Source: Clostridiales bacterium
GTDB lineage: Bacteria > Bacillota > Clostridia > Oscillospirales > Oscillospiraceae
Reading direction: 5' to 3'
DNA: 36,432 bases
Assembly (NCBI GenBank): GCA_902363045.1
Contig: CABIYX010000032.1
Coordinates: forward strand, 1 to 36,432
Both the position numbers and the translations under genes were made by a program. Below the pieces are notes generated by a model. The model was not told where the DNA came from. It saw nothing but the letters and a program-made list of their open reading frames with translations, and ran no database searches. Shown here one piece after another: positions 31,024 to 36,432 of the stretch (the first letter of the stretch is position 1; each line of letters starts with the position of its first letter).

Positions 31024-31586
31024 CAGATCCGGGCCCCCAATCCTCTCAAAGCGGTCGCAAAAGCGCCGTACTGAGCCGGGGGCAGCTGCGTGATGGCCTG
31101 CACACCGTACTGGGCCAGCAGGGACCGCAGCTCACCCATTTTGGCGGGGTCTGAGGCGGTCAGATCCACGCCGGCCTTGGACAGCTGCTCCAGGGTGTAC
31201 GAGGGGGCCGGCGCGGCAGCGGTGGGCATACTACCAGGGGCCGCAGTCGGGCCAGGAACTGCCGGGGCAACGGGGACAGGGGCAGGAGCTGGGGCAGCTG
31301 GAGCGGCCGGGGCAGTCGGTACGGTGAGGGGAATGGGTGTCGCGGGGGGCGGGGCCGGCACCGGCGCAGGAACCGCAGGAGGTACCATAGGGGCAGCGGG
31401 GGCGGCAGGGGCAGACGGGTACTTGGACGCATTGGGCGCGGCAGCCTCCGCGCTCCCTCCTCCGGACGCCAGCAGCTGGCGGGCAGCGGTGTCGAGCAAG
31501 GGGTCCGCCTGGCAGTGCAGGCCAAACGCGGCCAGAGAGGTCAGCGCTTCCGTGGGCGTAGCGCCGGTGATCTTGATTTCAACCAT
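31023..31586 (-). CDS. Early protein with a Pro/Ala-rich linker between two small domains
   Basis: A 187-residue protein starting MVEIKITGATPTEALTSLAA, with AAAGGAG 9 bases before the ATG. Residues 1-45 are a short alpha-beta part. Residues 55-130 are almost only Ala, Pro and Val (PVPAPPPATPIPLTVPTAPA type). Residues 133-187 are a helical end, LEQLSKAGVDLTASDPAKMG and YGAFATALRGLGARI. Similar two-domain proteins occur next to DUF2800/DUF2815 in clostridial phages; no function is known to me. Confidence 0.72.
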   Translation of the reverse strand: MVEIKITGATPTEALTSLAAFGLHCQADPLLDTAARQLLASGGGSAEAAAPNASKYPSAPAAPAAPMVPPAVPAPVPAPPPATPIPLTVPTAPAAPAAPAPAPVPVAPAVPGPTAAPGSMPTAAAPAPSYTLEQLSKAGVDLTASDPAKMGELRSLLAQYGVQAITQLPPAQYGAFATALRGLGARI

Positions 31587-31753
31587 AGTGAACAACTCCT
31601 TTCAGCGTTAAGAGAGTATCCTACCCTCTGCTGGACGCTCCGCGGTTGGTTGGGGATAAATAGTCGGAAGCCGGTGTGTGTAATGGGGTGCTTCCGCAGA
31701 GCGCCCAGCAGGGAATAGGTTGTGCCTCGTTGTCCAGGTGCGGTATATCTCAT
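31541..31753 (-). CDS. Doubtful small ORF
   Basis: A 70-residue frame starting MRYTAPGQRGTTYSLLGALR. It overlaps the next gene by 46 bp. Its start has an ATGA overlap with an equally doubtful 29-codon frame upstream, and no good ribosome site is present. It may be chance coding in a GC-rich stretch. The 273 bp gap (31587-31859) otherwise shows no clear promoter or terminator. Confidence 0.25.
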   Translation of the reverse strand: MRYTAPGQRGTTYSLLGALRKHPITHTGFRLFIPNQPRSVQQRVGYSLNAERSCSLWLKSRSPALRPRKR

Positions 31754-31859
31754 CGGGGCGGTGATCTCCCCTGAAGCCGGCGGGTTCCCGCGACGCCCCG
31801 GCTATGGAGCGTTTCGGCCAGTCCCCAGCTGGCCATCATCAGGCGGGTGTGTTCGGGGA

Positions 31860-32042
31860 TCAACCGACCATCAGGGCCAGGCAGAGCGCCGCGGCCATCA
31901 GGCCGGCAGCGGTGCTCAGGCACCGCAGCACCAGGCGATCCAGGCGGCGGTCCCGCGCGGCCCAGCGGCGCTCACAGCGCCAGTGGTACAGGGTCGGGTC
32001 TGATATTTTGGTGGGATTCTCCCACCTGGCAGCGTTATCCAT
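31860..32042 (-). CDS. Small membrane-anchored early protein
   Basis: A 60-residue protein starting MDNAARWENPTKISDPTLYH. AAGGAG lies 9 bases upstream. The middle is Arg-rich (CERRWAARDRRLDRLVLR) and the C terminus is one hydrophobic segment (STAAGLMAAALCLALMVG, about 43-60). It is probably a tail-anchored inner-membrane protein with its basic part in the cytoplasm. The role is unknown; a superinfection or host-takeover function is possible but unsupported. Confidence 0.7.
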   Translation of the reverse strand: MDNAARWENPTKISDPTLYHWRCERRWAARDRRLDRLVLRCLSTAAGLMAAALCLALMVG

Positions 32043-32106
32043 AGCGCAGATCTCCTTATCGATGTAGTGGTTGGTGGGCGGGGTGTTCAGCAACGGCCTG
32101 ATGCGG

Positions 32107-32364
32107 TCAAATCGCCTTGAGCCGCCGGATTCCGCCTATGGTCTCCGGCTCCTCCTCTGGCCGCTGCGTCCCCTGTTGGAGCAAATCGATCACATCGTCC
32201 AGATTGACCAAGGCTTTGTGGCCAGCCCATACAACGGGCACGGCGCCCTCGCGGATCAGCTGGCGGATGTAGTATTCCGTGACCTCGCAGCCGGGATCCA
32301 TAGCCCTAAGTTCGGCCACAATCTTGGCCGCAGTCCTCATGCGCGGGATAAGCTTGTCTGACAT
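32107..32364 (-). CDS. Excisionase-like helix-turn-helix DNA-binding protein
   Basis: An 85-residue protein starting MSDKLIPRMRTAAKIVAELR, with TAGGAGG before the ATG. The pattern MDPGCEVTEYYIRQLIREGA, then VPVVWAGHKALVNLDDVIDL, is a MerR/excisionase-type winged helix in which a helix reads DNA and a GHKALVNLDD hairpin follows. It is the best candidate excisionase, though it could be an early regulator. Its start lies 22 bp from the dyad at 32387-32408, which it or the repressor may bind. Confidence 0.72.
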   Translation of the reverse strand: MSDKLIPRMRTAAKIVAELRAMDPGCEVTEYYIRQLIREGAVPVVWAGHKALVNLDDVIDLLQQGTQRPEEEPETIGGIRRLKAI

Positions 32365-32386
32365 AGTGATACCTCCTATCGAAAAA

Positions 32387-32408
32387 ATATGGCCAAACTT
32401 GTCCATAT
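32387..32408. promoter_or_regulatory. 22 bp dyad, candidate operator
   Basis: The arms ATATGGCCAA and TTGTCCATAT are inverted repeats matching at 9 of 10 positions, around a 2-base centre. The dyad lies between two divergent genes and overlaps the -35 box of the plus-strand promoter at 32399. A regulator, perhaps the adjacent excisionase-like protein, could bind here. Confidence 0.6.
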
Positions 32409-32427
32409 CTCCGCCCCGTGATACACT
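32399..32427 (+). promoter_or_regulatory. Promoter for the plus-strand small gene
   Basis: TTGTCC (32399-32404) and TACACT (32422-32427) are spaced 17 bp and are followed by a ribosome site and start at 32452. Expected transcription starts near 32434. The -35 box is covered by the 22 bp dyad, so binding there should repress it. Confidence 0.55.
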
Positions 32428-32451
32428 GGACACAAAAAGGGGGGTGAGTCT

Positions 32452-32652
32452 ATGGAATTCACAATTTTGGAAGAAGCAGTTTTGTATAGTGCACTTGAAA
32501 AATACTGCGTTTACTGCGAAAACTGCCTCAAGAATCCGGATAACGCCGCACAATTTACGTTCATCCGGGGCGACCTCGATCTTTCCAAGGCGCTTATGAA
32601 AAAGATCAAAGAAGACTATGCGTCCAAAGGAGGTCAGCCCGAACGGCTCTGA
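32452..32652 (+). CDS. Small plus-strand protein inside the minus-strand early region
   Basis: A 66-residue protein starting MEFTILEEAVLYSALEKYCV, with AGGGGGGTGA 5 bases upstream and its own promoter. It contains CVYCENC (CxxCxxC), possibly metal-binding, and FTFIRGDLDLSKALMKKIKE. No family is recognised. Its orientation is against the early operon, with the dyad between, so it may be a lysogenic or regulatory gene. Its end overlaps the next minus-strand frame by 19 bp. Confidence 0.62.
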   Translation: MEFTILEEAVLYSALEKYCVYCENCLKNPDNAAQFTFIRGDLDLSKALMKKIKEDYASKGGQPERL

Positions 32653-32783
32653 ACCGCCTCCATCGCAGCTTTACGATCCGCCAGATAACGAAGTATATCC
32701 GGATCGACCGCTCGCCGTTCTTGCACCGCTAATGCAAGGGCGGCGATTTCTTCTGCGCTCCCGCTTGCAATGATTGCTTGCAT
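32634..32783 (-). CDS. Small helical protein in the early operon
   Basis: A 49-residue frame starting MQAIIASGSAEEIAALALAV, with GGGGGTGA 8 bases before the ATG. It is helical throughout (QERRAVDPDILRYLADRKAA). It follows the Cro-like gene and converges with the plus-strand gene at 32452. It is too short for a family assignment. Confidence 0.48.
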   Translation of the reverse strand: MQAIIASGSAEEIAALALAVQERRAVDPDILRYLADRKAAMEAVQSRSG

Positions 32784-32817
32784 CCCCTCCCTCACCCCCT
32801 TTCTTGAATAGTCCGGT

Positions 32818-33057
32818 TTATCGGGCTTCTGCTCTGGTATCTTGATTGTAATTCTGGATCTCTAAAATATCGCAGATAGCCTGGACAATCTTGGGGGCAT
32901 TACGCTTCCCCTTCAGAATTTTGTCCATGTACCCACTGTCTGCAAAAAGCCCCGTTCGGTTTGTGATTTCCGACTCCAACCACTTCTGTGTCTTTCCACG
33001 CTTTAGCAGCTCCGTCTTTACGCACAAACCAAACGACGTGAATTTGCATGAATCCAC
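32818..33057 (-). CDS. Cro-like XRE regulator
   Basis: A 79-residue protein that starts at GTG with AAGGAGG 7 bases upstream, reading MDSCKFTSFGLCVKTELLKR. The region KTQKWLESEITNRTGLFADS is helix 2-3 and GYMDKILKGKRNAPKIVQAI the rest of an XRE-type helix-turn-helix. It is the first gene of the early lytic operon, about 100 bp downstream of the minus-strand promoter. It is the likely counterpart of Cro against the plus-strand repressor. Confidence 0.8.
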   Translation of the reverse strand: MDSCKFTSFGLCVKTELLKRGKTQKWLESEITNRTGLFADSGYMDKILKGKRNAPKIVQAICDILEIQNYNQDTRAEAR

Positions 33058-33085
33058 GAAAATACCTCCTTCCTTATATTCATTG

Positions 33086-33114
33086 TTGACAAGTACGTCT
33101 TAATGTACTATCAT
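33086..33114 (+). promoter_or_regulatory. Lysogeny promoter (plus strand) with operator in its spacer
   Basis: TTGACA (33086-33091) is a perfect -35 box. The -10 box TATCAT (33109-33114) follows at exactly 17 bp. It reads towards the repressor gene at 33252. The spacer contains GTAC-N8-GTAC at 33093-33108, so binding there should block it. It faces the minus-strand promoter at 33166-33194, with the two transcripts overlapping. Confidence 0.72.
33093..33108. promoter_or_regulatory. Operator O1 (GTAC-N8-GTAC)
   Basis: GTACGTCTTAATGTAC lies inside the spacer of the plus-strand promoter. Its reverse complement fits the shared form GTACATTNNNACGTAC. It is one of three identically built sites. Confidence 0.72.
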
Positions 33115-33165
33115 GAAAGCGTCACCAAACAAGATAAGTACGTTGGACGGGTCGTCTATGTGAGT

Positions 33166-33194
33166 ATTCTAGTACATTCTCACGTACAAGTCAA
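33166..33194 (-). promoter_or_regulatory. Early lytic promoter (minus strand) with operator in its spacer
   Basis: On the minus strand, TTGACT (33189-33194) and TAGAAT (33166-33171) are spaced 17 bp. The spacer holds GTAC-N8-GTAC at 33172-33187. Transcripts would start near 33159 and run into the Cro-like gene and the whole early operon. A repressor bound at this site would cover both boxes. Confidence 0.72.
33172..33187. promoter_or_regulatory. Operator O2 (GTAC-N8-GTAC)
   Basis: GTACATTCTCACGTAC lies exactly within the 17 bp spacer of the minus-strand early promoter. It is 79 bp (centre to centre) from O1. Extra single GTAC half-sites stand at 33138 and 33214. Confidence 0.72.
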
Positions 33195-33241
33195 GCTATA
33201 TTTATGTTCTAACGTACTTTCATCCGCTTGCACAAATGGAG

Positions 33242-33257
33242 GTACGTGTAAATGTAC
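33242..33257. promoter_or_regulatory. Operator O3 (GTAC-N8-GTAC) over the repressor start codon
   Basis: GTACGTGTAAATGTAC covers the last bases of the ribosome-site region and the ATG (33252-33254) of the repressor gene. It is 70 bp from O2. It suggests that the repressor controls its own gene, at transcription passage or by blocking elongation. Confidence 0.65.
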
Positions 33258-33689
33258 AATTTGTACGAAAACATTTATGCACTTTGTAACGAACAAAAAA
33301 TTACGCCCGGAGCTCTGTGTGGAGAGCTTGGATTCCGGCGCAGCGTTCTTTCCGACTTGAAAAATGGAAGAAAAAAATCGCTCGATACAACTACGCTTAT
33401 GAAAATTGCAGAGTACTTTAATGTTTCCGTTGATTACCTTTTAACCGGGGAAGAAACAAAAAAAGCGCCCGACCTTACAGAGAAGGACGAGCGCGACATT
33501 GAACGCCGGTTGTCGGCCATGATTGCCGATCTGAATGGACCGACGGACGGGCTTATGTTTGACGGGGAGCCAATCGATGATGAAACCAGACAGCTCCTTG
33601 AAGTGAGCCTTAGAAACCAGCTGGAAATCAGTAAGAGGATTGCAAAGCAGAAGTTTACTCCTAAAAAGTATCGTAAAGAAGGAGAATAA
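33252..33689 (+). CDS. CI-like XRE repressor
   Basis: A 145-residue protein starting MYNLYENIYALCNEQKITPG, with GGAGG 9 bases before the ATG. Residues 5-62 are a classic XRE helix-turn-helix: GALCGELGFRRSVLSDLKNG, then LDTTTLMKIAEYFNVSVDYL. Residues 72-145 are charged and helical, probably for dimer or tetramer formation. It contains no visible LexA/CI serine-lysine self-cleavage pair. Control is instead likely through the ImmA-type protease gene that follows one base after its stop. It is the probable binder of O1-O3. Confidence 0.87.
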   Translation: MYNLYENIYALCNEQKITPGALCGELGFRRSVLSDLKNGRKKSLDTTTLMKIAEYFNVSVDYLLTGEETKKAPDLTEKDERDIERRLSAMIADLNGPTDGLMFDGEPIDDETRQLLEVSLRNQLEISKRIAKQKFTPKKYRKEGE

Positions 33690-33690
33690 C

Positions 33691-34128
33691 GTGGATATTA
33701 AGGGTCTGGCAGAGAATATCTGCAAGAAATACAATTCAAGAGACCCGTTTGAGATTGCGGAGCGGCGGAACATTATTGTTGTATATGAACCTCTCGGGAG
33801 TATTCGTGGGTATTACAGTAAGAGTTTGCGTCAAAAGTTTATCCACATCAATCAGGATTTAGCGCGGCAACAAGCGTTGTTTACCTGCGGACACGAATTA
33901 GCACACTCCATACTCCACCCGGACACAAATACACCGTTTCTTCGGGCCTCGACCTTCTTTTCGGTGAACAAATTAGAGGTACAGGCCAACCAATTTTCGG
34001 TCTGTATGGTCTACTCAGACGAAGAATTAAAGCCGTTTCTGGATAGGTCAATCTATGACGTAGCGCTTTACATGGGTGTTCCCACAAACCTAGCAGAATA
34101 TCGCATGAGAAATATAATGTTGAATTAG
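33691..34128 (+). CDS. ImmA/IrrE-type metalloprotease
   Basis: A 145-residue protein. The GTG at 33691 has AAGGAG 6 bases upstream; it reads MDIKGLAENICKKYNSRDPF. The zinc-protease motif HELAH lies at residues 68-72 (CGHELAHSILHPDTNTPF). Upstream is the usual AERRNIIVVYEPLGSIRGYY part; EVQANQFSVCMVY carries the third metal-ligand Glu. In ICEBs1 and similar phages ImmA cleaves the XRE repressor after DNA damage to start the lytic cycle. Adjacent overlapping placement with the repressor supports this role. Confidence 0.88.
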   Translation: MDIKGLAENICKKYNSRDPFEIAERRNIIVVYEPLGSIRGYYSKSLRQKFIHINQDLARQQALFTCGHELAHSILHPDTNTPFLRASTFFSVNKLEVQANQFSVCMVYSDEELKPFLDRSIYDVALYMGVPTNLAEYRMRNIMLN

Positions 34129-34174
34129 TGCCCAACCGCCGGAGGGCGGAATAAATAAAAGGGGGAAATGAGAA

Positions 34175-34636
34175 ATGAAAAAGCATGCTCTGGCATTATC
34201 ATTGTGCGTAGCGTCATGTTTGGCCCTATCTTCGTGCGGCGGAGGGACCCCATATGCCACTATCGACCGTCAGCAGGCCACTGAAGAACACTATCAATCT
34301 ATTGTGGAGTACATGGATACTTACTTAGAGAACTTAGGATATTTCCCTGTTGGATATAGCGTTGAGTGGATTGGATACTATAAATATGAGGATATGTATG
34401 ATGTAGAAGAATATGAGACTATGGAGTTAGGCGGATACTACTCTTATACAGGACAACTTGCAACCGGAGAGACAGCTAATGCAGACATTAGTACATATTG
34501 GGGAGAGGGTGAAGATCCGGTTATTTTAAATCTGAATATCGAGACACTGGATTCTGAAAACCCAATTATTCCATTCGATAATGATTCCATCGTGTCTTGC
34601 TGGAATACTTACTATCAGAAGGCAAACGCATCCTAA
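34175..34636 (+). CDS. Secreted lipoprotein, probable lysogenic-conversion gene
   Basis: A 153-residue protein starting MKKHALALSLCVASCLALSS, with AAAGGGGGAAATGA upstream. Signal peptide with lipobox LSSC (Cys21, then GGG), so it should be lipid-anchored on the outside of the cell. The mature part is Tyr/Glu-rich (EWIGYYKYEDMYDVEEYETM, YWGEGEDPVILNLNIETLD) and of no family known to me. The DNA is visibly less GC-rich than that of the structural genes. It lies between the repressor module and the integrase in the same direction, a typical place for genes expressed in the lysogen. Confidence 0.8.
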   Translation: MKKHALALSLCVASCLALSSCGGGTPYATIDRQQATEEHYQSIVEYMDTYLENLGYFPVGYSVEWIGYYKYEDMYDVEEYETMELGGYYSYTGQLATGETANADISTYWGEGEDPVILNLNIETLDSENPIIPFDNDSIVSCWNTYYQKANAS

Positions 34637-34679
34637 AATAAAAACTCCCCCGCCCGGTACTCGCGATACCGGACGAGGG
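34637..34679. terminator. Stem-loop after the lipoprotein gene
   Basis: Thirteen-base arms (CCCCCGCCCGGTA at 34647-34659 and TACCGGACGAGGG at 34667-34679, with G-T pairs) enclose a 7-base loop. On the minus strand the arm runs into AGTTTTTATTTT, so it is a good terminator for minus-strand transcription. On the plus strand no T run follows, so its effect on lipoprotein transcription is uncertain. Confidence 0.55.
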
Positions 34680-34912
34680 AATCAGGGCAGAATATGTAAC
34701 CATTGGGCAGCCCCCCCCCCCCTTTCGTGAGATCGGAGGGCAAAGAAGCTGCCCTCCGTCAAGAAGGGCTGACCGCTACTGTCCAGCAGCGCCACCGACA
34801 GCATACCACACCATTCGCCCAATTTCAATCCACAACTCTATATAGAGCTGACTTTACTCTTTCATTCTGCCACGACGGGGCAGTATTGGCAAGCGAAAGG
34901 AGCAAAATACCC
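34680..34912. other. Integrase upstream region with C12 tract, hairpin and palindrome
   Basis: This non-coding stretch has a run of 12 C (34711-34722). A hairpin GGAGGGCA/TGCCCTCC has a 7-base loop (34735-34757). There is also a perfect 12-base palindrome CTCTATATAGAG (34836-34847). No clear promoter was found by eye. The palindrome and hairpin may be part of arm-type integrase or excisionase binding sites or the attachment region; that is speculative. Confidence 0.4.
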
Positions 34913-36343
34913 ATGGCGACCATTCAAAAACAGGGGAAGGGCTATAAGATCACCGTTTCCCAGGGCTATGACTATACCGGCAAGCGCATCCGGCAGTACA
35001 TGACCTGGGTTCCGGAACCAGGCATGACAGAGCGGCAGATCAAAAAGGAGTTGGAGCGGCGGGCCGTGCTGTTCGAGGAGCAGGTCAAGACCGGGGCCTC
35101 CGCCAACGCCAATATCCGCTTCGCTGACTTCTCGGCCAAGTACATGGCCGAGTACGCCCAGCTCTACCTGAAGCCCAAGACCGTCCGCACCTACACCGAG
35201 AACCTGGTTCGGATCAACCAGGCCATGGGCCACATCCGGCTCTGTGATCTCCGCACAGCTCATGTCAACAGCTTTTACCGCAACCTCCAGGAGAGCGGCG
35301 TCCGGAACCGCGTCACCGCCGTCTGCAAGCTGGACCTTCGGGCCCGGATCGGTACCCAGCGCGGCGCCCTGTCCGCCTTCTCCCGCAAGGCCGGTGTCAG
35401 CCGGGCCACCATCAACCAGGCCATAGAGGGGAAGCCAGTAAATAAAAACTCCGCCGACGCCATCGCGGCCGTTCTGGATATATCTCTCAACAAAGCATTC
35501 ACCGTGACAACGCACGGGGAGCCGATAGCCCCGGCCAGTGTGATCTCCTATCACCGTACTCTATCCTCCATCCTCTCGCGGGCGGTCAAATGGGGATATA
35601 TTCAGAGCAATCCAGCGGATGCCGCAGAGAAGCCCGCCCTAGGCCGCCGGGAGGCTGCCTATCTGGAGGAGGCCGACGCCCGGCGGCTCCTGGAGCTGCT
35701 GCAGGAGGAGCCCATCCGCTGGCGGGCGGTCATCACCTTTGACTTGCTCTCCGGGCTGCGCCGGGCGGAGCTGCTGGGGCTCCGATGGCAGGATGTGGAT
35801 CTGGACGCCCACACTATCACCATCCGGCAGACATCCAACTACTTACCGGGGATGGGAGTCTATGTAGGCGCTCCAAAAACGGACTCCTCCGCCCGGCCGC
35901 TGCCTATCTCCACTGCGGCGGTGATGATACTGCTGGAGTATAAACGCTGGCAGGATGCCCAGCGGGAGAAGCTGGGGGATGCCTGGGAGGATCAGGACGG
36001 CCGGGTGTTCACCACTGATATGGGGGCGCCCATCTTTCCGGACAGCGTGACGCAGTGGTTCAGCGCCTTCGTGGCCCGCAACGGGCTCCCAAAAGTGACT
36101 GTCCATAGTCTGCGGCACACCTACGCCTCACTGATGATCGCCGACGGCACCCCACTGGTGGTGGTATCCCGCCAGCTCGGCCACGCTCAGACCTCCACCA
36201 CGGCCAACATCTATGCTCACGCTATCGCCTCTGCCCAGGCCAGGGCCATGCAGACTTTTGATCGGTTCAACGACATTGTAGCAGGTCAGGCAACCGCCGA
36301 TCCGGCGGAATTAGAGAACAAGAAAAAAGCGGCCAGAGAATAG
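34913..36343 (+). CDS. int: Tyrosine integrase with an inserted helix-turn-helix
   Basis: A 476-residue recombinase. The frame is open upstream, but the ATG at 34913 has AAAGGAG 10 bases before; it starts MATIQKQGKGYKITVSQGYD. There is an N-terminal arm-binding domain (about 1-60) and a SAM-like core-binding domain (about 68-235). Into the latter an XRE-like helix-turn-helix is inserted (about 139-208: GALSAFSRKAGVSRATINQA, IEGKPVNKNSADAIAAVL). The catalytic domain has R283, K322, H398, R401, H424 and Tyr434 (LRHTYASL, LGHAQTS, NIYAH). Usual length is about 380-400. It integrates and excises the prophage. Confidence 0.93.
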   Translation: MATIQKQGKGYKITVSQGYDYTGKRIRQYMTWVPEPGMTERQIKKELERRAVLFEEQVKTGASANANIRFADFSAKYMAEYAQLYLKPKTVRTYTENLVRINQAMGHIRLCDLRTAHVNSFYRNLQESGVRNRVTAVCKLDLRARIGTQRGALSAFSRKAGVSRATINQAIEGKPVNKNSADAIAAVLDISLNKAFTVTTHGEPIAPASVISYHRTLSSILSRAVKWGYIQSNPADAAEKPALGRREAAYLEEADARRLLELLQEEPIRWRAVITFDLLSGLRRAELLGLRWQDVDLDAHTITIRQTSNYLPGMGVYVGAPKTDSSARPLPISTAAVMILLEYKRWQDAQREKLGDAWEDQDGRVFTTDMGAPIFPDSVTQWFSAFVARNGLPKVTVHSLRHTYASLMIADGTPLVVVSRQLGHAQTSTTANIYAHAIASAQARAMQTFDRFNDIVAGQATADPAELENKKKAARE

Positions 36344-36393
36344 ATCTCCGTGCATCTGTCAAGTAAAAGTAGACACAAAAAAGCGCAGCTAAC

Positions 36394-36430
36394 AGAAGCC
36401 CAGTTCGGTCCTGTACTGAACTGGGCTTCT
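36394..36430 (+). terminator. Terminator after the integrase
   Basis: Perfect 13-base arms (AGAAGCCCAGTTC at 36394-36406 and GAACTGGGCTTCT at 36418-36430) surround an 11-base loop. The window stops 2 bases later, so the expected T run cannot be seen. It lies about 50 bp after the integrase stop. The prophage end (attachment site) should be in or beyond this point. Confidence 0.6.
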
Positions 36431-36432
36431 AT

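Noticed and set aside
34136..34149. CCGCC/GGCGG hairpin after the ImmA-like gene as a terminator
   Set aside because: Only 5 base pairs and followed by AATAAATAAAAG, not by T. It is more likely a leader feature of the lipoprotein gene.
34822..34833. ATTTCAATCCAC resembles the end of a type I CRISPR repeat (reverse GTGGATTGAAAT)
   Set aside because: Only one copy, with no repeat-spacer pattern and no cas genes; a chance 12-mer.
36357..36375. TGTC...GACA element after the integrase, like an insertion sequence end
   Set aside because: Only one short inverted repeat and no transposase in the window. It could be part of the attachment region, but there is no second copy to test.

Overview
The window is most of a temperate, contractile-tailed (myovirus-type) prophage, very probably from a gut clostridial (Oscillospiraceae-like Firmicutes) host. 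The reasons are GC-rich coding DNA (about 60 percent in hand-counted structural segments), strong AAGGAGG-type ribosome binding sites, a PBSX/Xkd-style tail operon, a DUF1073 portal, and a DUF2815/DUF2800/PolA/VapE/VRR-NUC/SNF2 replication set common in clostridial phages. The host assignment is inference; no host gene is in the window. I saw no tRNA, rRNA, CRISPR array or intact insertion sequence. The lysis genes and the rest of the tail fibre must lie left of base 1.

Layout. Most genes are on the minus strand and read right to left. From 33057 down to 20112 lies the early region: a Cro-like regulator, small regulators, a PD-(D/E)XK nuclease (DUF2800), a DUF2815 protein, family A DNA polymerase, a zinc/HTH/dNTP-hydrolase fusion, small proteins, a VapE-type primase-helicase, a winged helix, a VRR-NUC nuclease and an SNF2 helicase. 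It ends at a strong terminator (19939-20005) inside a hairpin-rich 480 bp intergenic region. The late region follows: terminase small and large subunits, portal, minor capsid protein, protease/scaffold, decoration and major capsid proteins, head-tail connectors, sheath, tube, frameshifted tail chaperone, tape measure, and baseplate proteins to a truncated tail-fibre gene at the left edge.

The lysogeny module is on the plus strand at the right: XRE repressor, ImmA/IrrE-type metalloprotease, a secreted lipoprotein (probable lysogenic-conversion gene) and a tyrosine integrase with an inserted helix-turn-helix. The regulatory region (33058-33257) has two good promoters facing each other. Each carries a GTAC-N8-GTAC site exactly in its 17 bp spacer, and a third site overlaps the repressor start codon. 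This resembles the face-to-face switches of phages P2 and 186.

The most promising novel feature is in the portal gene. The DUF1073 portal has an unrecognised C-terminal extension of about 109 residues in distinctly AT-rich DNA (about 43 percent GC against about 60 percent around it). A translationally coupled, strongly acidic 76-residue protein follows at once. The pair looks like a swapped-in payload and partner (toxin-immunity or anti-defence). Other highlights are an A_AAA_AAC -1 frameshift site, a nested scaffold start, GGGACA iterons at a likely replication origin, and a C7-A7 tract that puts a good ATG start out of frame with its gene.
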